A stretch of 6,513 bases of DNA. It comes from an uncultured Burkholderiaceae bacterium. GTDB lineage: Bacteria > Pseudomonadota > Gammaproteobacteria > Burkholderiales > Burkholderiaceae. A program made the translations under genes and the position numbers. A model generated the notes under the pieces. That model had not been told where the DNA came from. It did no database searches and was given only the letters and a program-made list of their open reading frames with translations. Positions 1 through 5,924 of the stretch are shown here, one piece after another. Position 1 is the first letter of the stretch. The number at the start of each line of letters is the position of its first letter. Where the stretch lies: the NCBI GenBank assembly GCA_937871985.1, contig CALMPB010000060.1:1-6513 (forward strand). The letters run 5' to 3'.

Positions 1-1
1 C

Positions 2-838
2 GGAGCGATCATCACGATCTTCCTCGCCGGGCTCATGATCTGCGCGGTCGCGATCGTCTGGTTCTCACTGCTCATCCGCAAAGCGCTGTTGTTGGTCGCG
101 ATTGTGCTCGCACCGGTCGCTCTCGCTGGGGCCGCGTGGGATGTCACCCGCAGCTGGGTTGGCAAGTGGGCAGCATTCGTTATCGCGCTCATTGTTTCGA
201 AGCTCGTGCTCGTCGTCGTGTTCCTGATCGCGATCACGCAAATCTCAACACCGATCGCGGTTGACCTTGCTGCGGTGACCGAACCCATCAGTGGCATCGT
301 GCTGCTGTTCATCGCCGCGTTTGCGCCATACATGGTCTACCGGTTCATCTCGTTCCTCGGCTTCGACCTCTACCACGCAATGGGCAGCGAGCAAGACGCG
401 AAGAACGCCGTCAATCGCCCCATCCCGGTGCCAGCAAAACCCCAAGGTGACGGAATCAAGAAAGTACTCGATGGCGGTGGATCTAGCGGCTCAACTGGTG
501 GCGGATCTCCCGCTGGCGCAGCAGGAGCGAAACCCACAGCAGCAGGATCAGGTGGTGCTGCAAGTTCAGGAGCAGGAGCCGCCGGAAGCTCGGGCGGCGC
601 TGCTGCTGCTGGCCCAGTTGCTGCAGCAGTCATCGGAGCCGAAGTCGTCAAAGGTGCTGCGACCGCAGGTCCAAAAGTCGGTGGCGCAGTTGGTGGTGTC
701 GCAGAGACCGCGGCTGGCGGTGCTGGGCAAAGCGTCGCGCCTGCGCCTACGATGCCTCAGCCGAGGACACCAACGGCTGATCCTGCGCCACCGCGGCCGC
801 CAGCACCAACACCTGCCCCGAATCCAACGAAGGCGTAG
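2..838 (+). CDS. TrbL/VirB6-like conjugal transfer membrane protein, 5'-truncated by window edge
   Basis: The reading frame is open to the window edge, so the gene starts upstream. The first internal ATG, at 35, lies inside a membrane segment and is not a credible start. The visible 278 residues hold four hydrophobic stretches (about residues 2-24, 26-46, 55-79 and 96-117), with LAPVALAGAAW and FAPYMVYRF between and within them. These patterns resemble the C-terminal membrane part of actinobacterial TrbL-family proteins, which are VirB6-like components of the inner-membrane channel of type IV secretion. From about residue 157 the protein becomes a Gly/Ala/Ser tail and then a Pro-rich end, typically cytoplasmic or disordered. 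The next gene starts 6 bases after the stop, so the two are surely co-transcribed. The general class is fairly secure; the exact subfamily is not, because the N-terminal part is missing. Confidence 0.82.
   Translation, partial: GAIITIFLAGLMICAVAIVWFSLLIRKALLLVAIVLAPVALAGAAWDVTRSWVGKWAAFVIALIVSKLVLVVVFLIAITQISTPIAVDLAAVTEPISGIVLLFIAAFAPYMVYRFISFLGFDLYHAMGSEQDAKNAVNRPIPVPAKPQGDGIKKVLDGGGSSGSTGGGSPAGAAGAKPTAAGSGGAASSGAGAAGSSGGAAAAGPVAAAVIGAEVVKGAATAGPKVGGAVGGVAETAAGGAGQSVAPAPTMPQPRTPTADPAPPRPPAPTPAPNPTKA
470..835 (+). repeat. Low-complexity Gly/Ala/Ser/Pro-coding tract
   Basis: This stretch encodes the C-terminal ~122 residues of the TrbL-like protein. It is first Gly/Ser-rich, then Ala/Gly-rich with an amphipathic Ala/Val segment, and ends in a Pro/Ala/Thr-rich part. 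The DNA is full of GCA, GCT and GGT codons but shows no exact tandem unit. It is a compositional feature of the coding sequence, not a separate element. Confidence 0.7.
829..833 (+). promoter_or_regulatory. Ribosome binding site of the SCO6880-family gene (weak)
   Basis: GAAGG lies inside the last codons of the upstream gene, 11 bases before the ATG at 845. The spacing is long, so re-initiation by ribosomes ending at the nearby TAG (836-838) probably contributes. Confidence 0.4.
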
Positions 839-844
839 CAAGTC

Positions 845-2314
845 ATGTCATCGAATAACTCTCGAACCAAATCAGGTAGTGAACTCACACCGGTGAAGTT
901 CTCCAGACTCACACGCCGAGGGGTGCTGCTTGGACTCTCGATTTCGCAACTCTTCACTCTCGGCATTGGCATTGGATCAATAGTGTGGGCGTTCTATGCC
1001 GGTGGCGGCATGCTTCTCGCATTCACTGCACCGATTGTTCCGCTCGCTGCAGCACTCACCTGGGTTCCGGTTGCTGGTCGCCCTGTAGCCGAGTGGATTC
1101 CGGTCACATTCTGGTGGATCTGGAAAACCACTGGCGGGCAATTGCTGTACCGTCGCCGCGTTATCACACCGAGACCAGCAGGAACACTCGCGCTGCCCGG
1201 TGACTCGGCACGACTGCGCGAATACGAAGACCCCGCGACGGGTGCTGGCATGATCCACGACCCCGCCGCCGCAACACTCACCGCGGTGCTGACCGTCACG
1301 CACCCAGCGTTCGTACTGCTCGACCCGGGCGAGCAAGAACGTCGCGTCTCCTCGTGGGGGCGAGTGCTCGCGACCGTGTGCCGATCTGGTCGAATCTCGA
1401 TGCTGCAGGTGCTGGAGCGCACCTTGCCCGACTCAGGCACCGGACTCGCCGAATGGTGGGCCGCTCACGGCACCGCCGATGACACCTGGGCATCAACAAC
1501 GTATGCGGAACTCATCGACCGTGCAGGCCCCGCAGGAGAGCGACACGCAACCACCTTGTCACTCTCACTCGACATGCACGCCGCAGCCAGACAGATTCGT
1601 ACCGCTGGTGGCGGAGTGCGCGGTGGAGCCACGGTTCTGCGACAAGAAATGTCTACACTCATCGCAGCTCTTCGGTCTGCCGATCTCGCGCCGTCGCAGT
1701 GGCTGACATGCGGTGAAATCGCGGTGATCCTGCGCTCCGCCTACGATCCCGCCGTTGCAGCAACGCTTGAGCGACATGGTGAACTCGGCCAGTCACTCGC
1801 GACAGCTGGCCCGGTCGCGGTGAACGAGTCATGGTCGAAACTCCGTACCGACTCAGCCCATCACGCGGTGTTGTGGATCAGCGAGTGGCCACGCTCGATG
1901 GTCTACCCAGGGTTCCTCGCTCCAGTGCTACTCTCGACAGGCATCCAGCGATCATTCTCTCTGCTGTGCACACCAATGCGGTCGGATCAGGCGGCCCGCG
2001 ACATCCGCAAGAAAAAGACCGAGTACATTTCAGACGCCGCTCAACGTCAACGCATCGGCCAAATCGAAGACGCCTCACAGACTGCCGAATTCAACGACGT
2101 ACTGCAACAAGAAGCTGACCTCACTGCAGGCCACGGCGTACTCCGCTACACGGGGCTGATCAGCGTCTCGGCAGGGAGTGCCGAAGAACTCGATGCAGCC
2201 GTCGCGGCTATCGAACAGGCCGCGATCCAAGCATCCTGTGAGACTCGCTTGCTTGTCGGGCAACAGGCTCAAGCATTCACCGCCGCGGCACTGCCGCTGT
2301 GTCGGGTGATCTAA
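845..2314 (+). CDS. SCO6880-family type IV secretion membrane protein (VirB3-like hairpin plus VirB4 N-domain-like body)
   Basis: This 489-residue protein is full length for the SCO6880 family of actinobacterial conjugative elements. Residues 29-51 and 54-76 are two closely spaced membrane segments, like a PrgI or VirB3 hairpin. They are followed by GRPVAEWIPVTFWW (78-91) and a basic boundary ending in LLYRRR (100-105). The remaining ~380 residues are soluble, with a long region (about 145-290) recalling the N-terminal domain of VirB4. It ends in ETRLLVGQQAQAFTAAALPL (466-485), the kind of segment that precedes the ATPase domain in VirB4. No Walker A or B motif is present, so it does not hydrolyse ATP itself. 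I infer that it anchors the ATPase encoded downstream to the membrane channel. The TrbL-like gene ends 6 bases upstream. The family call is strong; the VirB4-half interpretation is inference. Confidence 0.88.
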   Translation: MSSNNSRTKSGSELTPVKFSRLTRRGVLLGLSISQLFTLGIGIGSIVWAFYAGGGMLLAFTAPIVPLAAALTWVPVAGRPVAEWIPVTFWWIWKTTGGQLLYRRRVITPRPAGTLALPGDSARLREYEDPATGAGMIHDPAAATLTAVLTVTHPAFVLLDPGEQERRVSSWGRVLATVCRSGRISMLQVLERTLPDSGTGLAEWWAAHGTADDTWASTTYAELIDRAGPAGERHATTLSLSLDMHAAARQIRTAGGGVRGGATVLRQEMSTLIAALRSADLAPSQWLTCGEIAVILRSAYDPAVAATLERHGELGQSLATAGPVAVNESWSKLRTDSAHHAVLWISEWPRSMVYPGFLAPVLLSTGIQRSFSLLCTPMRSDQAARDIRKKKTEYISDAAQRQRIGQIEDASQTAEFNDVLQQEADLTAGHGVLRYTGLISVSAGSAEELDAAVAAIEQAAIQASCETRLLVGQQAQAFTAAALPLCRVI

Positions 2315-2320
2315 TCACCC
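2304..2320. terminator. Inverted repeat across both stop codons of the convergent gene pair
   Basis: GGGTGAT (2304-2310) and ATCACCC (2314-2320) are perfect 7-base arms around a 3-base loop. The structure covers the TAA of the forward gene (2312-2314) and the last base of the reverse gene's TAG (2320-2322). No T-run follows on either strand, so it is at best a weak or factor-dependent terminator or an mRNA-stabilising hairpin. Its position between two convergent genes is what makes it worth listing. Confidence 0.4.
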
Positions 2321-3123
2321 TAGAACCTAGTTGAGGATTGTTCAGGCGGGTCATAAAGGTTGGAATGACGCACGTTCCAACGTCCTCCGAATTTCTCAGA
2401 AACCGTCTTCACACCGTCCTGGACCCAGCCACCAAGTCGAGGACTCACGACAACTTCATCTATCAAGACATTCAAATTGCAATCCAGAGTTGCAAATCTA
2501 GGCAAATCCGACGCATCGGGTTCTTCGTAGTTATGTTTACGTGAGTTGTCTTGGGCAACGAGCCGGAACTCGTTTTCGTGAATAAACTCGTGGCGTTTCG
2601 AAAAATATTGATCAGTGTATGAGTCAGTGAAATATGGATCATTGTCAAAATCTCGGTACTTGACAGCGCCGTAGAAGACTTCGGAAACGCAATCAGACTT
2701 CTTGGTTAACGAGTTCTTGAGCGCACCCCACGTCGATTTGATGACAACGCCTTTATCATCACCATAGATTCGCCACAGTCCAGCATTTTCACCGGGGAAG
2801 GCGTTCCAACAAGAGATGTATGTCCGCTCCCTCCAGAAGAAGGTCTCCCCAAGCTCCTGATTCCAAGAGACATTCCTCAAGTAGCTTGGTTCACCGCGTT
2901 TTTTCCAAGCTTCGAGATTGGCCGTGGTGGCTGCGGGACCTAGCACGCCTTCATAACCGTCTTCCATTGAAGAAGCGCGAGGCATCTTGAGCGTACTCGT
3001 CGTAATCAGGTCCAGAAATTTTGGAAAGTCTAGGTAACGCCAAAGGACAAGGTCATCCGATACTTCAACGTTATCTGAACGGTAGTTCGAAAGCGTGAGA
3101 TCCATTCCAAGAGAGACAGCCAT
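2320..3123 (-). CDS. DUF2971 family protein, probable cargo gene
   Basis: This 267-residue protein has the conserved pattern of DUF2971: LWRYLDF near the start (27-33), MEDGYEG (53-59), YISCW (102-106), LWRIYGDDKGVVIKS (116-130), VKYRD (154-158), a HEFIHENEFRLVA block (178-190) and IDEVVVSP (221-228). The molecular activity of the family is, to my knowledge, not settled. No signal peptide or membrane segment is visible, so it is probably cytoplasmic. The frame can extend to a GTG at 3180, which has a stop directly before it and no ribosome site. I prefer the ATG at 3123, preceded by AGGG, although the gap is short; the ATG at 3105 is a further option. The gene runs opposite to all its neighbours, and sampled lines have GC near 45-47% against 60-70% around it. 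Both facts suggest recent acquisition as a passenger. Confidence 0.82.
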   Translation of the reverse strand: MAVSLGMDLTLSNYRSDNVEVSDDLVLWRYLDFPKFLDLITTSTLKMPRASSMEDGYEGVLGPAATTANLEAWKKRGEPSYLRNVSWNQELGETFFWRERTYISCWNAFPGENAGLWRIYGDDKGVVIKSTWGALKNSLTKKSDCVSEVFYGAVKYRDFDNDPYFTDSYTDQYFSKRHEFIHENEFRLVAQDNSRKHNYEEPDASDLPRFATLDCNLNVLIDEVVVSPRLGGWVQDGVKTVSEKFGGRWNVRHSNLYDPPEQSSTRF

Positions 3124-3138
3124 AAGCCCTGAGCTTAT
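3122..3138. repeat. Inverted repeat at the probable start of the DUF2971 gene
   Basis: ATAAGC (3122-3127) and GCTTAT (3133-3138) are perfect 6-base arms separated by CCTGA. On the reverse strand the repeat covers the preferred ATG start and the AGGG in front of it, so it could be an operator or a hairpin limiting translation. A short repeat like this can arise by chance. Confidence 0.35.
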
Positions 3139-3153
3139 CCATCTCTTATGACT

Positions 3154-3175
3154 CGGCACACGATGGTGTCTGCCG
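3154..3175. repeat. Imperfect inverted repeat in the divergent intergenic region
   Basis: CGGCACAC (3154-3161) pairs with GTG plus TGCCG (3166-3168, 3171-3175) around a GATG loop, with a two-base bulge (TC, 3169-3170). It lies between the divergent starts at 3123 and 3221 and may be a regulator site or a 5' leader hairpin. I see no convincing -35/-10 pair on either strand here, although both genes should need a promoter or read-through. Confidence 0.35.
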
Positions 3176-3209
3176 TGCACCTACTGGGCATAGATCTTTG
3201 TCACCAAAT

Positions 3210-3214
3210 GGGAG
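3210..3214 (+). promoter_or_regulatory. Ribosome binding site of the gene at 3221
   Basis: GGGAG lies 6 bases before the ATG at 3221. It is well placed and fixes this start. Confidence 0.7.
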
Positions 3215-3220
3215 TTACTC

Positions 3221-3997
3221 ATGCCTACGTTCTATGATCCCGGTGCCGACGCCGGTGAAGCGTCTGAAGCATTGCGCGGGCTCGCCCACGCTAGTCGTGG
3301 GTTCGAGCACCCACAAGATATGTACGGAGTGCTCGGCGACATGCTGTCCGGTGTGCGATCTCTTCGTCAGGTCCTTGACCAGCTCGCAACTGCTCACGCA
3401 TCGAACCGTCCCAGAGCGTTCGATGACAGTGGTGATCACGCTGCGGGCTCGAAAGACGCTTTGGCTGCGGCCGACGAGCTGCATCAGGCAGCGACACTGA
3501 TTGACCAAGCCGAGGACCGTTTGAATGCGGCGATGTCAGCAGCTGGCCGGATCGCTTGGCACGCAGAACCGTCTCAGCACCAGGTCGCGGTGCGCCGATG
3601 GATAAGCGTCTGCTTCTTGCAAGGTGAAGAAGCAGGTGAAGTTCTGCAGATGATCGATGACGCGGGCGTGGATGCTGCACTGGGGCACCTGAAGAATTGG
3701 GACTACGGGGACGAGACCACACCGGCAGCGCTTGAGAACGGGTACGTCTACGACCTCCCACCAACAGGTCCGCTGGAGCAGGAAGTGCGTAGCGGCAACT
3801 ACGACATGACGTTCAGCCATTCGTTCGGGCATGTCGGCCTTTACCGTCTCCACGAGATTTCACCCGGCGATGCGATCAGTGACCAGAACATTCTTCACGC
3901 TACTGAGGTTGCCCATGATTTGAGCCCGTCGCAGTCATCGTGGTTTGAGCACCCGTGCATTGCCGCGGTCAAGCGAGCGAGAGGGTTGGGGCTGTGA
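3221..3997 (+). CDS. Two-part conserved hypothetical protein of the transfer operon
   Basis: The 258-residue product is soluble and has no recognised catalytic motif. Residues 10-112 look almost wholly helical and Ala-rich, with heptad-like spacing at 40-60 and 76-110. Residues 122-210 form a distinct, better ordered domain with FLQGEEAGEVLQMIDD (132-147), DYGDETTPAALENGYVYDLPP (161-181) and FGHVGLYRL (202-210). The end, SWFEHPCIAAVKRARGLGL (240-258), is basic. From memory, the second domain and this kind of tail recur in unannotated proteins of actinobacterial conjugative elements; no function is known to me. The two halves suggest a fusion of a helical module with the conserved domain. The next gene overlaps its stop codon (GTGA), so it is translationally coupled to the VirB4-like ATPase and probably works with it. 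It is the first forward gene after the reverse DUF2971 gene. Confidence 0.78.
   Translation: MPTFYDPGADAGEASEALRGLAHASRGFEHPQDMYGVLGDMLSGVRSLRQVLDQLATAHASNRPRAFDDSGDHAAGSKDALAAADELHQAATLIDQAEDRLNAAMSAAGRIAWHAEPSQHQVAVRRWISVCFLQGEEAGEVLQMIDDAGVDAALGHLKNWDYGDETTPAALENGYVYDLPPTGPLEQEVRSGNYDMTFSHSFGHVGLYRLHEISPGDAISDQNILHATEVAHDLSPSQSSWFEHPCIAAVKRARGLGL
3979..3985 (+). promoter_or_regulatory. Ribosome binding site deciding the GTG start of the ATPase
   Basis: GAGAGGG ends 8 bases before the GTG at 3994. This good spacing selects 3994 over the upstream in-frame GTG at 3955, which would give 13 extra residues and a 43-base overlap. Confidence 0.65.
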
Positions 3998-5496
3998 ATC
4001 GAGATGATGCCGAACGGCTGCACACTTCCGTGCTGGTCGCTCCAACGTCAGAGAAGCGCCATCTGCGCAAGCAACGCCGCAAAGCTGCAGAGAAGCTCCA
4101 GAACGAACAATTCAAGATCGAGAAGGCTTATGCGCGCGCAAAGTTTGAAGCCGAACAAGCTGAGCGCCGATCCACCATCTACCTTCCGAACGCCGGTGAA
4201 CCTGGCCCTGCGCAGTTGCGTTCGCCAGGTAGGTTCAAGCTACCGCGTCACCAAGACACCTCAGCAACACTCTCGGGTGCCTATCCATTTCTCGCTGAAG
4301 GTGGCCTTGGCTCTGACGGTGTGTTCGTTGGTCAGGATCTCTACTCGGGTGGCTCTTTTGTCTACGACCCCTGGGTGCTTTACGCGCGCGGTCTCATCAC
4401 CGCACCGAATCTTGTGCTCGCTGGCATCGTCGGGTCGGGCAAGTCATCGCTTGCGAAGAGCCTCTACACACGGTCGCTCCCGTTCGGGCGTCGCGTTTAC
4501 GTGCCCGGCGACCCCAAGGGCGAGCACACCGCAGTCGCTGAAGCAGTCGGTGGTCGTGCCATCGTTCTCGGGCATGGACTCTCGACACGATTGAATCCGC
4601 TCGATGAGGGATATCGCCCGTCAGGAATGAGCGATGATGCATGGGCGTCGACCGTGGCAGCGCGCCGTCGTGATCTCATCGGTGCGCTCGCAGAGACCGT
4701 GCTCGACCGACCGCTCACTCCGTTGGAGCACACCGCGATCGATACCGCGCTTACTGAAACTGTGCGGCAAAATGCGGTGCCGATCTTGCCGATGGTGGTC
4801 GATCGCGTTCTCAACCCATCAGCTGAGGTAGACCCGGATGGACGCCTCGCAGAAGACGGCCGTCTCGTTGGGCACGCTCTCCGCCGACTCGTTGCTGGTG
4901 ACCTCGCCGGATTGTTTGACGGGCCCTCGACAGTGAAGTTCGACCCGACCCTGCCGATGATCTCCCTCGACCTGTCACGGGTCGCCGAGAACTCAACGCT
5001 CATCTCGGTGCTCATGACCTGCTCATCAGCCTGGATGGAATCAGCGTTACTCGACCCCAACGGGGGTCAGCGTTGGTGCATCTACGACGAGGCTTGGCGT
5101 CTCATGTCGCACCCGGCACTACTGAAGCGGATGGATGCACACTGGCGGCTCGCACGGCATTACGGCATCGCGAACATGCTGATCTTCCACAAGATCACCG
5201 ACCTCGAAAACGTTGGAGACCAAGGTTCAGCGATGCGCGCGCTCGCGAACTCCCTGCTTGCGAATGCCGAGACGAGGATCATCTACCGCCAAGAATCCGA
5301 TCAGCTTGGAGTCACCGCGAAAGCTCTCGGGCTCACCGGTACCGAGCAAAAGCTACTGCCGGGTCTTGGCGTTGGCCAAGGCCTGTGGCGCATCAAAGAT
5401 AGATCCTTCGTTTGCCAGCACCAGCTACACCCAGCAGAGCTTGAACTCTTTGACACCACTGGTCGTATGACCACACCCGAAAGGAACACCCCGTGA
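3994..5496 (+). CDS. VirB4-like conjugative transfer ATPase (ATPase half only)
   Basis: This 500-residue P-loop ATPase probably powers pilus assembly or substrate transfer in the type IV secretion system. It begins with a highly charged, basic helical segment (about 20-65), followed by the linker seen in VirB4 proteins, with YPFLAEGGLGSDGVFVGQDL and FVYDPW. Walker A is GIVGSGKS (144-151, Lys150), and then comes VYVPGDPKGEH. MISLDLSRV (322-330) is a core strand, Walker B ends in DEAW (365-368), and a conserved C-terminal block includes LIFHKITDLENVGDQG and ETRIIYRQ. The last section recalls the VirB4/TraC class rather than the coupling proteins. At 500 residues it is much shorter than usual VirB4 proteins (about 800); the missing N-terminal half is the kind of sequence found in the SCO6880-family gene upstream. 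The GTG start shares GTGA with the preceding stop, and the next gene shares GTGA with its own stop. Confidence 0.9.
   Translation: MNRDDAERLHTSVLVAPTSEKRHLRKQRRKAAEKLQNEQFKIEKAYARAKFEAEQAERRSTIYLPNAGEPGPAQLRSPGRFKLPRHQDTSATLSGAYPFLAEGGLGSDGVFVGQDLYSGGSFVYDPWVLYARGLITAPNLVLAGIVGSGKSSLAKSLYTRSLPFGRRVYVPGDPKGEHTAVAEAVGGRAIVLGHGLSTRLNPLDEGYRPSGMSDDAWASTVAARRRDLIGALAETVLDRPLTPLEHTAIDTALTETVRQNAVPILPMVVDRVLNPSAEVDPDGRLAEDGRLVGHALRRLVAGDLAGLFDGPSTVKFDPTLPMISLDLSRVAENSTLISVLMTCSSAWMESALLDPNGGQRWCIYDEAWRLMSHPALLKRMDAHWRLARHYGIANMLIFHKITDLENVGDQGSAMRALANSLLANAETRIIYRQESDQLGVTAKALGLTGTEQKLLPGLGVGQGLWRIKDRSFVCQHQLHPAELELFDTTGRMTTPERNTP
5480..5485 (+). promoter_or_regulatory. Ribosome binding site of the 105-residue protein
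   Basis: AAAGGA lies 7 bases before the GTG at 5493, inside the end of the ATPase gene. It favours this start over the ATG at 5508, which has GGA directly against it. Confidence 0.65.
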
Positions 5497-5810
5497 TACA
5501 TCCAGGAATGAACGCAAAAGTAGACGCATTCGGAAGAGGGCTGTTGCTACCTTCTTCGATCCCTCCGACTTTGACGGGACCAAGCTACGTGCTTGAAGGC
5601 CGATATTTCGATCCAGATGAGTACGTCGCAGTCGCAGCGCTACTTCGCATCACCGAAGCAGATACGTACGGCGAAGTACCTGCTCGCGTCTTCGCTGCTG
5701 AGGTGCCAAGAAATGCTGAGGCGCTCATCCTCGCAGGCCTAGATTCTGGGGGTTTCTGCTACGACAATCCCATTTGGGATCAAGAGCACCACCAATCGTC
5801 GCTCTCTTGA
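5493..5810 (+). CDS. Small hypothetical protein coupled to the VirB4-like ATPase
   Basis: I do not recognise this 105-residue protein. It is acidic overall and has no membrane segment or signal peptide. A central part (residues 33-85) looks folded: YVLEGRYFDPDEYVAVAALL, then TYGEVPARVFAAEVPRNAEALILAGLDSGG by pattern, suggesting alternating strands and helices. The end (CYDNPIWDQEHHQSSLS) is polar. The GTG start overlaps the ATPase stop (GTGA), and a well-placed AAAGGA supports it. The coupling suggests a need for matched amounts with the ATPase, so a partner or regulatory role in the transfer machine is plausible but unproven. A strong terminator follows within 20 bases, making it the last gene of this transcript segment. 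Confidence 0.7.
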   Translation: MIHPGMNAKVDAFGRGLLLPSSIPPTLTGPSYVLEGRYFDPDEYVAVAALLRITEADTYGEVPARVFAAEVPRNAEALILAGLDSGGFCYDNPIWDQEHHQSSLS

Positions 5811-5829
5811 ACTTGCCCTTAGACCGAAC

Positions 5830-5870
5830 CACCCTCAGCGACTTGAGAACAGCGCTGAGGGTGTTTCAAT
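5830..5870 (+). terminator. Rho-independent terminator
   Basis: CACCCTCAGCG (5830-5840) and CGCTGAGGGTG (5853-5863) form a perfect 11-base stem with a 12-base loop. After one mismatch, two A-T pairs can extend it. It is followed by TTTCAATTTCTGTC, which is T-rich on the forward strand only. It lies 19 bases after the stop at 5810 and ends the transcript segment carrying the ATPase, at least in part. Confidence 0.8.
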
Positions 5871-5924
5871 TTCTGTCCTGAACCGCCGATGTTGCGGCTG
5901 GTAGTTGGCGTGCACCTCAGAAGC

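Noticed and set aside
291..896. A 201-residue forward frame rich in Gln, Leu and Arg overlapping the TrbL-like gene
   Set aside because: It is a frame-shifted reading of the GCA/GCT-rich tail. The true frame has membrane segments and links cleanly to the next gene.
2319..2330. CCTAG-AA-CCTAG direct repeat as a target-site or attachment-site scar of the DUF2971 insertion
   Set aside because: Both copies lie at the same end of the gene, and I find no matching copy near 3124-3220, so it is not evidence of insertion.
3124..3180. N-terminal extension of the DUF2971 protein to the GTG at 3180
   Set aside because: A stop codon lies directly before this GTG, there is no ribosome site, and the added residues do not match the family.
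2320..3220. Insertion sequence or transposon carrying the DUF2971 gene
   Set aside because: No transposase or integrase frame, terminal inverted repeats or target duplication is visible.
3955..3993. Upstream GTG start for the ATPase
   Set aside because: It would overlap the previous gene by 43 bases and has no ribosome site, while the GTG at 3994 has GAGAGGG at 8 bases and a GTGA overlap.
4497..5060. A 187-residue reverse frame opposite the ATPase
   Set aside because: It is Ser/Arg-rich, typical of an antisense shadow in high-GC DNA. The forward strand has clear Walker motifs.
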